A DNA stretch of 64,000 nt from AC-32 sp963821495 (GCA_963821495.1 CAWGEA010000003.1:744001-808000), one strand, 5' to 3'. Shown: positions 48,986 to 57,854, counted from the stretch's first letter. Numbers and translations are program-made. The notes: generated by a model not told the origin, from the sequence alone.

Positions 48986-49240
48986 GTGAGCGCGCGGATC
49001 GAGCTTCGAGAGAGGTTCGGCGACCGGCCTACCCGCACGGTCGCGACAGCGTCGCTGCTCGAGGACGGCACGGTCGAGATCGTCGGAGAGCCAACAAGCG
49101 TGGAGTTTCTCTCTGACTTCCGCGTCTGCGATGCGGACACGGACCGGTGGCTCTCGAAGGACGACGATCCTCGGCTCTGGCTCGAGCTGATCCCCGACTA
49201 CATCAAGACCCCGTATCGCTGGGCCGAGCGATGCAACTGA
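48986..49240 (+). CDS. Hypothetical protein
   Basis: An open frame of 84 codons from GTG 48986, 88 bp after the flavin oxidoreductase. The protein is acidic and beta-rich (TRTVATASLLEDGTVEIVGEPTSVEFLSDFRVCDADTDRWLSKDDDPRLWLELIPDYIKTPYRW). No good ribosome site is visible. It is plausibly a real small gene. Confidence 0.4.
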   Translation: MSARIELRERFGDRPTRTVATASLLEDGTVEIVGEPTSVEFLSDFRVCDADTDRWLSKDDDPRLWLELIPDYIKTPYRWAERCN

Positions 49241-49261
49241 CCGCAGCATCGGGCCGCTGCG

Positions 49262-49450
49262 ATGCAGGCCGTCCTCCTTAGCCATCGGCTGCAGCAGCAC
49301 GCTGAAGCCACGATCGCGCGTGGCGCCCTCGAAGAGAGCCTGCCGCATCGATCGGCCGACCAACGCTCCGCAATTGCAGCTTCGTTCCTTGGCGTCACCA
49401 CATGGCAGATCGTCTGTCGTGAGTTGGGCATCGACCCTGCGACGCTCGTA
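49262..49450 (+). pseudogene. Possible TetR-family C-terminal remnant cut by the insertion sequence
   Basis: The frame from 49262 reads RGALEESLPHRSADQRSAIAASFLGVTTWQIVCRELGIDPATLV before the IS end at 49451. The helical pattern resembles the ligand-binding C-terminus of TetR regulators (ADxRxAlvasxllGlaxxRyvLrieP). The DNA-binding half is not seen. Assignment is weak. Confidence 0.3.
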
Positions 49451-50612
49451 GGGTGCGTAAACCCGATCACGCTGCTCGTCCGTATTCATGGATCAGTCCG
49501 CCTAGGAGTTCGCGGCGGCGGACGGGAGCCGTGGCGCGGGTGTTGGCGTCGGCGGTTGAGTTGTCGCCGTCTGGTGGGACGAGTTGGAGGGCGCGGTGCG
49601 GCCGGTGCTCGTTGTAGTGCCTGGTATAGACGCGCAAGACATGCTCGAGATGTCGGCGTCCGAGAATCAGGATGCGATCGAGGCAGTCGCTGCGAACGGT
49701 GCGCACCCAGCGCTCAGCGAACGCGTTCGCGTTCGGCGCTTGCAGGGGCGTCTGGATCACCTCGATCCCCTCGGAGCGGAAGATTTCGTCGAAGGCGCGG
49801 CTGAACTTCGTGTCGCGATCGTGGATCAGCAGTTGGAAGCGCCGCTCCTGGTCGCCCAGCTGCATGACGAGGTTGCGAGCCTGGTGGGTGACCCAAGCGC
49901 CGTCGGGCTTGGCTGTGCAGGCGATGAACTCGAGCCGGCGGCTCGCGAGCGAGATGAAGAAGAGCACGTAGATCCGCTGCAGCGCGAGCGTCTCGATCGT
50001 GAAGAAATCACAGGCGAGCGTGCTGGCAGCCTGCTGACTAAGGAACGACCGCCACGACTGGCGGCCGCGCTCGGGTGCTGGCGGGACGCCTGCGGCGCTC
50101 AGTACCTTGCGTACCGTCGTCGCAGAGACCGCAAGCCCGAGCCGCTTGAGCTCGCCAGCGATTCGTTGATAGCCCCAGTGTGAGTTCTCGCGGGCAAGCC
50201 GAAGGATCAGCTCCTGCCGCGGCCGCTGCAGCGGCGGCCGTCCCGGCTGCTTGTGCGGATACGTCCAGCGCCGCGCAACGAGTCCCCGATGCCAGCGCAG
50301 CACCGTCTCCGGCCGCACCGAGAACGCCGCCCACGCCCGGCGTGGCAGCGCCCGGCTCAACGCGGCAAGCAACGCGCGATCGGCCGGTTCGATGCGTGAA
50401 CGGACAGAACGCCTCCGCAAGACCGTAAGCTCGTGACGCAACACCAAGACCTCCAGCTCCTTCGATCGATCCGACCGCCCAAGAAGCAGCACGAGCGCGA
50501 ACAGGTTTCGGACCGCCAGATAGGCAAACGACCAGACCACGCAGACCTCCGACGGCGACGACGGAGGCCGAGGCTAACCACCCGCGCAGGCCGTGATCCG
50601 CACTGCGCACGC
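49451..50612 (-). mobile_element. Insertion sequence with single integrase-core transposase
   Basis: About 1.16 kb. Imperfect terminal inverted repeats: left end from 49451 (GGGTGCGTAAACCCGATCAC) and right end, read inward from 50612 (GCGTGCGCAGTGCGGATCAC), matching at about 14 of the first 20 positions. No target duplication is evident at the flanks, so ends are provisional. The single transposase gene is intact. Confidence 0.6.
49467..50540 (-). CDS. Integrase-core (DDE) transposase
   Basis: The gene encodes 357 residues from GTG 50540. An N-terminal helical region is followed by HTH segments (RPRQELILRLARENSHWGYQRIAGELKRLGLAVSATTVRKVLSAAG) and the rve catalytic core: LACDFFTIET (first Asp), IHDRDTKFSRAFDEIF (second Asp) and NAFAERWVRTVRSDCLDR (Glu). 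HYNEHRPHRALQL is the usual closing motif of IS3/IS481-like enzymes. Intact, so probably recently active. There is no separate orfA and no frameshift signal. Confidence 0.9.
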   Translation of the reverse strand: MVWSFAYLAVRNLFALVLLLGRSDRSKELEVLVLRHELTVLRRRSVRSRIEPADRALLAALSRALPRRAWAAFSVRPETVLRWHRGLVARRWTYPHKQPGRPPLQRPRQELILRLARENSHWGYQRIAGELKRLGLAVSATTVRKVLSAAGVPPAPERGRQSWRSFLSQQAASTLACDFFTIETLALQRIYVLFFISLASRRLEFIACTAKPDGAWVTHQARNLVMQLGDQERRFQLLIHDRDTKFSRAFDEIFRSEGIEVIQTPLQAPNANAFAERWVRTVRSDCLDRILILGRRHLEHVLRVYTRHYNEHRPHRALQLVPPDGDNSTADANTRATAPVRRRELLGGLIHEYGRAA

Positions 50613-50808
50613 GACCAGAAGCGACTTGCGCACCGGCACGGTCTTTGATATTCGCGAGCGCGCGTGGGACCTGAATACGCATACGCACCGTAGGTACGTA
50701 CCGGAAAGCCCGCCCACGGCCGCGTCTCCTCCCGTACCACGCCGTGCGCGGTTCGGCGGGGTCGAAGACGGAAAGCGACGAATTTCAGGACGCGTGCGCA
50801 AGAAACCC

Positions 50809-51219
50809 ATGCAGACCGAGTTTGCACACCCTACGAGCTCCGGCGCTCGGATCGTGCCCGGCTTCCGCTCGCCGTCAGGGAACATCTCTTGTTACTACAA
50901 CCCGAAGGCGCCCGCCCGCCGGGGCACCAAGCGCTTGCTGACCTGCGGTCTCCGTCACGCCGACTACGCGATGCAGTTGCAGCGTCGCTGCCTCGCCGGC
51001 GACTGGCATGGGTGGGAGCTCGCCGCGAAAGCGAAACCGACGCTCTTCTGCACCGGCAACCCCGACTTCTCCATCCAACCTGCCTACACGACCCTCGCGT
51101 ACGGCACGAGCTGGACACGCGGCCCGTTTACCTGCACCTCCCGCGTCACTGGCGTCACCTGCCGGAACCAGCGCGCCCACGGCGCCTTCATCTCTCGCCG
51201 GGCCTACCGCACTTGGTAG
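50809..51219 (+). CDS. DUF6636 protein lacking a signal peptide
   Basis: About 136 residues from ATG 50809 (GTG 50794 is also possible). The DUF6636 pattern is clear: FRSPSGNISCYYNP, LLTCGLRHADYAMQLQRRCL, GDWHGWEL, CTGNPDF, LAYGTSWTRGPFTCTSRVTGVTCRNQRAHGAFISRRAYRTW, with six Cys likely in disulfides. Such proteins are normally secreted, but no hydrophobic signal is encoded upstream; the in-frame leader from 50593 is polar and begins inside the IS end. Insertion probably removed the promoter and signal. Function of the family is unknown. Confidence 0.72.
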   Translation: MQTEFAHPTSSGARIVPGFRSPSGNISCYYNPKAPARRGTKRLLTCGLRHADYAMQLQRRCLAGDWHGWELAAKAKPTLFCTGNPDFSIQPAYTTLAYGTSWTRGPFTCTSRVTGVTCRNQRAHGAFISRRAYRTW

Positions 51220-51297
51220 CGGCCACTCTCCCTCCGAGAGCGCACTCGCGGGCGCCCGACGCGGTGACCTCCCGCGGGCTGGATCGGGGTCAGGCGG

Positions 51298-51891
51298 CTA
51301 GTTGAAAGACTCGAGGCTCAGATCGCGGTGGACAACGGCTACGGCTTCGAGCCGAGAGTGGACGCCGAGCGCTCGCAGGAGTCCGCGGACGTGATTGCGG
51401 ACCGTCTCGGGACTCAGATGGAGGTCGTTCGCGATCTGCTCGGTCGAGCGGCCCTGTGCAAGCAGCCGCAGGACCTCGCCCTGGCGCGGGGTGAGGTTCG
51501 GGTGCGGCGCGACAGGCGGCTCCTCCTCGACGTCCTTGACCTGGCCGAAGACGCCCATCACCTGGCCGCCACTTTCGAGCGGAACAGCGCTCAACTCAAC
51601 TGTCAAGCGTTCGCCATCGGCGGTCAGAAGGACGGTACGGTTGTCCGAGCCCTGAGGCGGCCCGAGAAGATTTCGAGTGAAAATCTCCCGGCCTCGGCGG
51701 TGCTCCTCGGGAGCAAGGGCGGCGGTCAGCTGCCGCCCCGTCAGGTCCCCCACGAGCCGCTTGGCCGCCGGGTTCATCCAACGGATGATCCCGTGGCGGT
51801 CGATGACGTATGCCGGCACCCGGACGCGCGCAAGCGCCCCCTCTACATCCGCGCCGAACGTGTCAAGCCTGTCCATCGAGAAAGTCTGCAT
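51298..51891 (-). CDS. PAS-LuxR transcriptional regulator
   Basis: About 197 residues from ATG 51891 (or 51876; the frame is open to 52035). Residues ~20-120 form a PAS fold (VPAYVIDRHGIIRWMNPAAKRLVGDLTGRQL...VELSAVPLESGGQVMGVFGQVKDV), and ~130-197 a LuxR/NarL helix-turn-helix (NLTPRQGEVLRLLAQGRSTEQIANDLHLSPETVRNHVRGLLRALGVHSRLEAVAVV). There is no receiver domain, so it is a direct sensor of a small ligand, redox or light cue via PAS. It is the only dedicated LuxR-type regulator in the window and a weak candidate for binding the operator family, though 38 kb away. Its 5' side is next to the second tandem repeat. Confidence 0.87.
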   Translation of the reverse strand: MQTFSMDRLDTFGADVEGALARVRVPAYVIDRHGIIRWMNPAAKRLVGDLTGRQLTAALAPEEHRRGREIFTRNLLGPPQGSDNRTVLLTADGERLTVELSAVPLESGGQVMGVFGQVKDVEEEPPVAPHPNLTPRQGEVLRLLAQGRSTEQIANDLHLSPETVRNHVRGLLRALGVHSRLEAVAVVHRDLSLESFN

Positions 51892-52049
51892 CTCCTTCGC
51901 CTCAGCCGTCAACCGCCGCGGCTCGTGTGTTCGCCGACCGCCACGGCGGGGCGACAGGTGCGCCACCGTGTCCTCACTCCGAGTCTCTTCTTCAGGCGCG
52001 GCAGGAGTACGTCCGAGAGAGCCAGATGAGTCCATCTTCGCACCCCTAG

Positions 52050-52250
52050 GGCGAGCGGCTCCCCAGGCCGTTACTCCTGCAAATCACACACTTTTAGGGT
52101 GCCGCAATGGGTGCCATGACCGTGATGATGGCACCCCCCGCCCACCTGCGCTTCCGCGGTCTGAGCCGAGGGAGGGTGGACTGGTGGGCGGAGGGCATGC
52201 CCCGTCGCGGCAGTACTTGTTGCGTCTGCTAAGAGCCCCGCGCGGATGTC
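52050..52250 (+). repeat. Structured repeat unit D (first of the second tandem pair)
   Basis: Homologous to unit A: CCCCTAGGGCG (52053), CCTGCAAA (52076), hairpin GGGTGCC...GGCACCC (52097-52136 region), and core GGGCGGAGGGCATGCCCCGT then CGCGGCAGTACTTG (52186-52219), followed by TGCGTCTGC. Hairpin arms co-vary with unit A (GGGTGCC/GGCACCC against GGGGGCC/GGACCCC), suggesting RNA structure. Confidence 0.65.
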
Positions 52251-52430
52251 GGCCCCTAAAGGCGCGGATCCCGGCACCTAGACTATTTCTCCTGCAAACC
52301 GCGAGTTTTTGTGGGTGCCGCAGTGGGGGTCACAATGACGATGATGGACCCTCAGCAGCTGGCCCTCGCCGCGCCGTCCCAGCCACAGAGGAAGGCCAGC
52401 GCTCGGCGCCGGCCGGAGGGCATGCTGGGC
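52251..52430 (+). repeat. Structured repeat unit E (second of the tandem pair, 3' end diverged)
   Basis: It begins GGCCCCTAAAGGCGCGGATC (52251), with CCTGCAAA at 52291 (215 bp after unit D) and the hairpin GGGGGTC...GACCCTC (52325-52353). The core starts as GGAGGGCATG (52415) and then diverges, so the GTTGTGGCAGTACTTC part is lost. The remaining stretch to 52726 holds no convincing gene. Confidence 0.6.
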
Positions 52431-52726
52431 AGGACGATCACGGTCACCACCGAGACCGGGCTCGTAAAGGCGACCGCCAGCCCGAGCGCCGCAACTTCGG
52501 CGACTAGCGTCCCCATGGCGCCTTGTACCGATCAATCCTTGTAGCGCTCGCGGTTCTCCCCCTTGCCGAAGTGGCTCAATAGCGACAGGAGCGACTGAAT
52601 CTGGCCGCCGGCGTACGAGAGGTGAGTGCCGTCGACGCTCCGCCCAAGGAGCGAGAGCACGCCGTGCCGCCACGATCGTCTCGCAGCACTCATCTTCTCA
52701 AGCCAACTCGCCTCAACGGGATACGC

Positions 52727-53944
52727 CTACCCGGGCTGAACCGGCAGCTCTGTCGGGAGCGCGCCGTCCGGCGGCACATCTTTGTGGATCGGCTCGCCGA
52801 CAGGAAGCGGAGCATCCTCGTCGTGGACGACGACGGTGCCGGCGAGGAAGTCCTGCAGGGCGCGCCGCCGCTCGTCGAGCAGCACCGGCAGGAAGCCCAT
52901 GAGCAGGAGAAGGATTGCTAGGCCGAGGCCGATCAGTCGCACCAGCGAGCGTCCGAGACTCGGTGCGGTACCGGAACCATCGACCACGCGCAGATGCATC
53001 ATCCGCATCCCCGGCGTCTGCCCGGCCGTCGACCAGAACCCCCCGAAGTAGGCGGCCTCTACGAGCAGCCCCACGACGCCTATGAACGACCCGACCAGCG
53101 AGGCCGGCCGGGGGTTCCACACGAGCGATAGGACGAACCCGACCACAGCGACACCGGTCAGGAAGATCATCGTCGCGAGCGCAGCGTCGACGGCAAGCGC
53201 CAACCCTCGGGTCGCGATGCCCCCGTAGCGGACGTGCGGCTGCCCAACTGGCGCGACCTGCGCCCGGGGCGGTCGGCGAAACCAGCGGCGGGGGCCGCGC
53301 TCGATGGCATCGTCGAGCGCGAAGAGGCGACGGCGGAGGCCGGCCGCCATTTCCTCGGCAAGCGACATCGACTGCCCTTTCAGCGCCGCGCGCAGCTCGG
53401 GGCTCGACAGGACCTGCATAAGCGCACTCCGAAAAGCGGGGCTGCGCACCATCTTGTTGGTCAGGTCGAGCGTTAGGCGGCTCTCCAGCGCTTCGGCCAG
53501 AACCCGCTCCAGGGCGGGGCTCGTCAGAACCTGCGCTACGAGCCGCTCCGTCCGCTCGGTGTCGCGAGCCGACGCTGCCTCCCCTTCCAGCTCGGCGCTC
53601 GCGAGCGCCTCGGCCACGGCGCGCTCGACCACCCGATGCTCGATGAGCGACCGCGCGACTGCTTCCGGCAGCGGGCCCTCGAGAACACCATCGACCACCT
53701 GCTCCGCCTCGGGCGCCGCAAGCACCTGCCCGGCCACAGTCTCGATCCGGCGTCGCGCGTCGACCTCGACGCTCCGGCCAGTCGCGGCGAGACCCTCGGC
53801 GCGACTACGAAACGGTCCGGCGAACGGTGAGCGCGCCACCACCCGCGCAGGCATGAGCGCCAGCCGGGCCGTCGTCGCTCCGATCCGACCGGTTGTGACA
53901 ACCAGACCTACGACAACGTTTCGCCCATTCGTCGGACGCTCCAC
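52727..53944 (-). CDS. RDD-family membrane protein with long N-terminal helical region
   Basis: About 405 residues from GTG 53944 (VERPTNGRN); an in-frame ATG at 54031 is longer without support. Residues 1-210 are helical and repetitive, with repeated ALERVLAEALES-, ALMQVLSSPELRAAL- and AVAEALASAELEGEA-like units. The RDD domain (about 250-370: GIATRGLALAVDAALATMIFLTGVAVVGFVL, GGFWSTAGQTPGMRMMHLRVVDGSGTAPSLGRSLVRLIGL) has three to four helices and the RDD-type Arg/Asp residues. RDD proteins are of unknown or transport-related function. The repeated amphipathic N-terminus may interact with membranes or lipids. Confidence 0.8.
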   Translation of the reverse strand: MERPTNGRNVVVGLVVTTGRIGATTARLALMPARVVARSPFAGPFRSRAEGLAATGRSVEVDARRRIETVAGQVLAAPEAEQVVDGVLEGPLPEAVARSLIEHRVVERAVAEALASAELEGEAASARDTERTERLVAQVLTSPALERVLAEALESRLTLDLTNKMVRSPAFRSALMQVLSSPELRAALKGQSMSLAEEMAAGLRRRLFALDDAIERGPRRWFRRPPRAQVAPVGQPHVRYGGIATRGLALAVDAALATMIFLTGVAVVGFVLSLVWNPRPASLVGSFIGVVGLLVEAAYFGGFWSTAGQTPGMRMMHLRVVDGSGTAPSLGRSLVRLIGLGLAILLLLMGFLPVLLDERRRALQDFLAGTVVVHDEDAPLPVGEPIHKDVPPDGALPTELPVQPG

Positions 53945-54119
53945 GCAGCCAGCTTGGCAGACCCTCGTGCGGCTAGCAAACCAGGGGGTGTCCTCACCTC
54001 CTACGAGCCGTTTAGCGGCGACATTGTCCACTCCATCGACGCGTTTGAACCGCCGCTACCGAGCGTCTTCGCCTTCGTCTTTGGCCCGGGCTCGGCCTTA
54101 CTCTGGCTCGTCTTTCCGC

Positions 54120-54479
54120 TTATGCGTCGTCGAGACGACCACGATCGGGCTCACCAGACTGCTCCGGCTCAGCGGGCGCCGCGGACGTGTTGGCTCTACG
54201 CGCCGTCGACGGCCTGGCGCCCTTGGAAGCCCTCCGAGCGGTCGTCTTCTTCGGCTTCTCGAGCGACTCGAGGCGCTTCTCGAGCGCGGCCACCCGACGG
54301 GCGAGCGGATCGACCGCTCGCAGCTTTGTCGCGACGTCCTTGAGCCGCTCGCCTATGCCGTCCATCGCCGCAACGACTGTGCGACGAGGCAGGTCGACCA
54401 GCTGCCGGAGCGCGTCCTCGCCTGCGTCGGCGATTCGCGAGATGACGTCCCTGTCTTGGGTTCTGCTCGTCCTTGCCAT
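54120..54479 (-). CDS. Small basic helical protein, phasin-like
   Basis: The gene encodes 119 residues from ATG 54479. The first 75 residues are one long amphipathic helix (DVISRIADAGEDALRQLVDLPRRTVVAAMDGIGERLKDVATKLRAVDPLARRVAALEKRLESL), the rest a Lys/Ala/Arg-rich tail (KPKKTTARRASKGARPSTARRANTS). Such layouts occur in phasins and granule- or DNA-associated proteins. No enzyme motif. It is upstream of the RDD gene in the same direction. Confidence 0.6.
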   Translation of the reverse strand: MARTSRTQDRDVISRIADAGEDALRQLVDLPRRTVVAAMDGIGERLKDVATKLRAVDPLARRVAALEKRLESLEKPKKTTARRASKGARPSTARRANTSAAPAEPEQSGEPDRGRLDDA

Positions 54480-55007
54480 GCTGGGACGATAGCGCGTTCA
54501 GTGTGAGTCTTCTCCGCATATGGCTCTCGTCGAAGAGACGAGCGTGACGTCACAACTGGAGTCCGACTATTCGAGGTGAGCGACGAGGCCGCGTGCAGCT
54601 GGCTAAGCCTTCCAGGCAGCGCCGTCGCGAGCTTTCGGGAGCGCGAGCTCGATCGTCCCGGCGGGCCGCGCGGGGTTGAGAGGAACGCGGTGTCCGCCGG
54701 TTGAAAGCACGATCGAAGGACCGGGCTCAGCGATTTCGACGAAGTAAGAGCCGCTCTTCCCACACGAAGGCGACCCGATCGCGAACCCGAGTTGCGGGCT
54801 GCGGACACAGACGCCGTCGCCGACCGTCTTGCGGGCTCACGAAACCGCGAGTTACGCTCGGGGCTGACTCGTCTGCGACCAGAACCGGAGTTCGCGAAGC
54901 CTCGCCTCCTCTGAGCCGCAACCGGTTCGGCGGATTCATCTACAGCTACAGCCTCGCAGTACGAGTAGTAGTTCGCTTACCCGCCAGGACTCGGCGGGGA
55001 CTTCCGC
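54480..55007. other. 528-bp gap with a minus-strand open remnant
   Basis: Between 54604 and about 54830 the minus strand stays open and reads, near its end, FVEIAEPGPSIVLSTGG, then HRVPLNPARPAGTIELALPK before a stop, but no start codon lies upstream before an in-frame stop. It may be the C-terminus of a lost secreted protein. No repeat or hairpin is apparent. Confidence 0.3.
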
Positions 55008-55985
55008 TCAGCAACCTCGGGTCGTCCGGGATCCTTCAGCCGCCGTGTGTGCCGACGCGCGACCCATTTCGACAGGGAGTTTGAAAAAGACGTCCTCGGA
55101 GCGCGACGCGAACGGCGCGATTTCGGTCACGCCACGCGCCCGGAACCAGCCGCACACACCCAGGAGGAGCTTCTCCGGAGCAGAGGCCCCGGAGGTGAGC
55201 CCGACGGTCTCCAGGCCTTCGAGCCACGTCTCGTCTAGCTCGCTCTCGTCCTCGATCATGTAGGCGGCGACCTGGCCCGTTCGCGCCGTCTCGACGAGCC
55301 GGGCGGAGTTCGAGCTGTTGTTGGAGCCGATCACGACCAGCGCGTCGATCTCGGGGAGCATCTCCTTAACCGCACGCTGGCGATTCGTGGTTGCGTAACA
55401 GATGTCCTCCTTCCGCGGGCCGATGATCGTCGGGAATCGCTCCCGCAGCGCAGCGATGATCTCCGCGGTTTCGTCGATCGAGAGGGTTGTCTGCGTCACG
55501 TAGGCGAGGCGCTCCGGGTCGGGCACTTCGACTGCGCGAGCCTGCTCGAGCGTCTCGACTAAGATGACCGCCCCGGGCGCCTCACCCGCGGTGCCGACGA
55601 CCTCCTCGTGGCCGGCGTGGCCGATCAGGATCACGCAGTAGCCAGCGTCCGCGAAGCGACGCACCTCGACGTGCACCTTTTTCACAAGCGGACAGGTCGC
55701 ATCAATCGTCGCCAGATTACGGGCGGCCGCAGTGCGGTAGACCCCGGGCGCGACGCCGTGCGCGGCGAGCACGAGCCTTCCACCCCTGGGGACGCCCGCT
55801 GCCGACTCGACGAAGATCGCGCCCCGCGCTTCCAGGTCGCGAACGACGTGCGTGTTGTGGACGATCTGTTTGCGGACGTAGACGGGCGGCCCCCAGATCT
55901 CGAGCGCGCGCTCCACCGTCTCAACCGCCCGCTCGACACCCGCGCAGTAGCCCCGGTGAGAGGCGATGATCACGCGCTTCACCAC
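55008..55985 (-). CDS. ispH: 4-hydroxy-3-methylbut-2-enyl diphosphate reductase
   Basis: The gene encodes 325 residues from GTG 55985. IspH makes IPP and DMAPP from HMBPP in the last step of the MEP pathway with a [4Fe-4S] cluster. The three cluster cysteines are Cys14 (HRGYCAGVERAVE), Cys98 (DATCPLVKKVHVE) and Cys196 (DICYATTNRQRAV). The catalytic Glu in the usual GHxxHxEV loop is GHAGHEEVVGTAGE here, and TSGASAPEKLL closes the fold. The C-terminal 30 residues are non-family. It is likely an essential core gene; no other MEP gene is nearby. Confidence 0.93.
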   Translation of the reverse strand: MVKRVIIASHRGYCAGVERAVETVERALEIWGPPVYVRKQIVHNTHVVRDLEARGAIFVESAAGVPRGGRLVLAAHGVAPGVYRTAAARNLATIDATCPLVKKVHVEVRRFADAGYCVILIGHAGHEEVVGTAGEAPGAVILVETLEQARAVEVPDPERLAYVTQTTLSIDETAEIIAALRERFPTIIGPRKEDICYATTNRQRAVKEMLPEIDALVVIGSNNSSNSARLVETARTGQVAAYMIEDESELDETWLEGLETVGLTSGASAPEKLLLGVCGWFRARGVTEIAPFASRSEDVFFKLPVEMGRASAHTAAEGSRTTRGC

Positions 55986-56110
55986 CGCGCGCCGTCAATC
56001 TGTGCCGATGGGGATGCCCTCATCTCCAAAATGAAATCAAAGGCGCACCAGAACCAGCGTCACCCGGTTGGGACGATGCTGCAGCCGGAGCTCCTTGATC
56101 TCCTGGCACG

Positions 56111-56929
56111 ATGGCGCGATCCTCGGACTCCTTGCAGCTAGCCGCCAAGCGTGAGCCGCGAAAGCGTGTTCGTCGGCCGATTGAGAGCCGGTGGCTCGAA
56201 GTATTCGGCCTCGGCGTCCACACGCGCGTGGGTGGACAAGGGCCGCCCGTCGTGCTCGTGCATGGGTACGGCGTCTCCGGCAGCTACATGCTCCCGCTCG
56301 CGCAGTCACTCGCCGCCTCCTTCTCCGTGTTCGCACCGGACCTGCCCGGCTACGGGCGTAGCCAGCGGCCGCGAGCTCCGCTCGGGATTCCGGATCTTGC
56401 CGCCGCGCTCGCCGGGTGGCTGGACGCGGCCGGGCTCCGGCGCCCGGCGTTCCTGGCGAACTCGATGGGCTGTCAGATCGTCACCGAGCTCGCCGTGCGC
56501 CTGCCGAATCGCGTGGGGCCGATGGTGCTCATCGGTCCGACGGTCGATCCAGAGCGGCGCGCCGCGCGCCACCAGCTCCTCGGCGGGCTGCGTGATGCAG
56601 GGCGGGAACCGCGGTCGCTGCTTGCGCTCGCCGCACACGACGACGCCGTTGTCGGCGTTGGTGCGCTCCTGGCGACCGCCCGCTCGGCGCTCGCCGACCG
56701 GATTGAGCAGCGCCTGCCGCTGATCGCGCAGCCAACGCTTGTCGTGCGCGGCGAGCACGACGGCTTCGTCGGGCAGAGATGGGCAGTGAGGGCCTCTGCC
56801 CTGTTACCCCGCGGTCGGCTCGTCGTCGTCCCGCGTGAACCGCACGCCGTCCACTACACCCGGCCCGATCTCATCGCGAGGATCGTCCGGAAGCTCCTCA
56901 TCGAGGAAGGCGAGCAAACAAGACGCTAG
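56111..56929 (+). CDS. Alpha/beta hydrolase
   Basis: A protein of 272 residues from ATG 56111. Motifs: VVLVHGYGVSGSYMLPLAQSLA (oxyanion), FLANSMGCQIV (nucleophile Ser in NSMG), LVVRGEHDGFVG (Asp) and REPHAVHYTRP (His). The basic N-terminus (about 25 residues) may bind membranes. It converges on the next hydrolase with a 126-bp 3' overlap, which is unusual; neither C-terminal overlap part is strictly needed for the fold. Confidence 0.82.
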   Translation: MARSSDSLQLAAKREPRKRVRRPIESRWLEVFGLGVHTRVGGQGPPVVLVHGYGVSGSYMLPLAQSLAASFSVFAPDLPGYGRSQRPRAPLGIPDLAAALAGWLDAAGLRRPAFLANSMGCQIVTELAVRLPNRVGPMVLIGPTVDPERRAARHQLLGGLRDAGREPRSLLALAAHDDAVVGVGALLATARSALADRIEQRLPLIAQPTLVVRGEHDGFVGQRWAVRASALLPRGRLVVVPREPHAVHYTRPDLIARIVRKLLIEEGEQTRR

Positions 56930-57598
56930 CTCCCCAGGTACTTCCCACATCGGCACGTGCCCGCATCGGAGGCGAACGAGCCGGGAGCCGGGCAGGATTC
57001 GCTGCCACTCTGAGGCGATCCGCGCCGGGAAAAGCCGGTCGTGCTCGCCCCAAACGAGCAGCGTCCTGGCGTGAACCGACGCGAGCTCCAGGCTCAAGTC
57101 TCGGTCCGATGCGAACACGGCCCCGCGAAGGAGACTGAGCGGCCCAGTCCGCACCGCGTCGCCGACGACCGTCGGTAGCCATCTACGGACGTCGTAGAGC
57201 GTCCCGAGTAACCGCATGCCGCGACGGAATACGCTGCTCCCGCAGGGGATTCCTGCCGGGGCGACAAGCGCGAGCCGCTGCGCGCGCCGCGGTTGCTCCG
57301 CCGCCAACTCAGCCGCGATCAGCCCGCCGAGCGAATGGCCGATGAGATCGACGCTCTCGAGCGCGGCCGCCTCGAGCCAGTGGCCGAGCCAGCCGGTCAG
57401 CGCGGCGGCGGGAAGGCGCGGTCCGAGCCGCGGCAGATCGAGCAGGTGAACGCTGCGATGCTCCGCCAACGGCTCGAGTACCGGCCGCCACCAGCGCCAA
57501 GAACCGGAAAGTCCATGCACAAGGACGACCGGTTCGCCCTCGCCGGCGACCCGATACTCGGTCGGCGCCCCGTCGACCACGAGCTCCCGAACCTCCAC
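56804..57598 (-). CDS. Alpha/beta hydrolase
   Basis: About 264 residues from GTG 57598 (VEVRELVVDGAPTEYRV); ATG 57625 is an alternative. Motifs: VVLVHGLSGSWRWWRPVLEPLAEHRSVHLLDLP, LIGHSLGGLIAAELAAEQPRRAQRLALVAPAGIP (nucleophile Ser in GHSLG), TLLVWGEHDRLFPARIASEWQRILPGSRLVRLRCGHVPMWEVP (Asp, His). This is a typical actinobacterial lipase/esterase-like hydrolase. The 3' end overlaps the convergent hydrolase by 126 bp. Confidence 0.82.
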   Translation of the reverse strand: MEVRELVVDGAPTEYRVAGEGEPVVLVHGLSGSWRWWRPVLEPLAEHRSVHLLDLPRLGPRLPAAALTGWLGHWLEAAALESVDLIGHSLGGLIAAELAAEQPRRAQRLALVAPAGIPCGSSVFRRGMRLLGTLYDVRRWLPTVVGDAVRTGPLSLLRGAVFASDRDLSLELASVHARTLLVWGEHDRLFPARIASEWQRILPGSRLVRLRCGHVPMWEVPGELASCLLAFLDEELPDDPRDEIGPGVVDGVRFTRDDDEPTAG

Positions 57599-57854
57599 AA
57601 AGATTAGTTTCGCAGCCGTTGGCACGAGTTAGGGCAAAGGCTCCGGGAGTCGGCCACCTGAAGCGGCGCAGCGGCGACTTCGGCAGCGGCCAAACCCCCG
57701 GCCGCTCCACAAACCTCGAGGGCAGGACGGCTCATCAGCTCAACGTGTCTCAATCCGACCAGCGACTGCGGCGCCGGCACTGTGGGGTCAGGCGATGGGC
57801 GGCCTAGCACCCGTGCGAATCGAGCCGTCGGCTTGAACCCAGGACGCCCTCCCG

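Noticed and set aside
52311..52544. A 77-codon plus-strand frame in repeat E.
   Set aside because: It begins inside the repeat hairpin, has low-complexity Ala/Ser/Thr content and no ribosome site.
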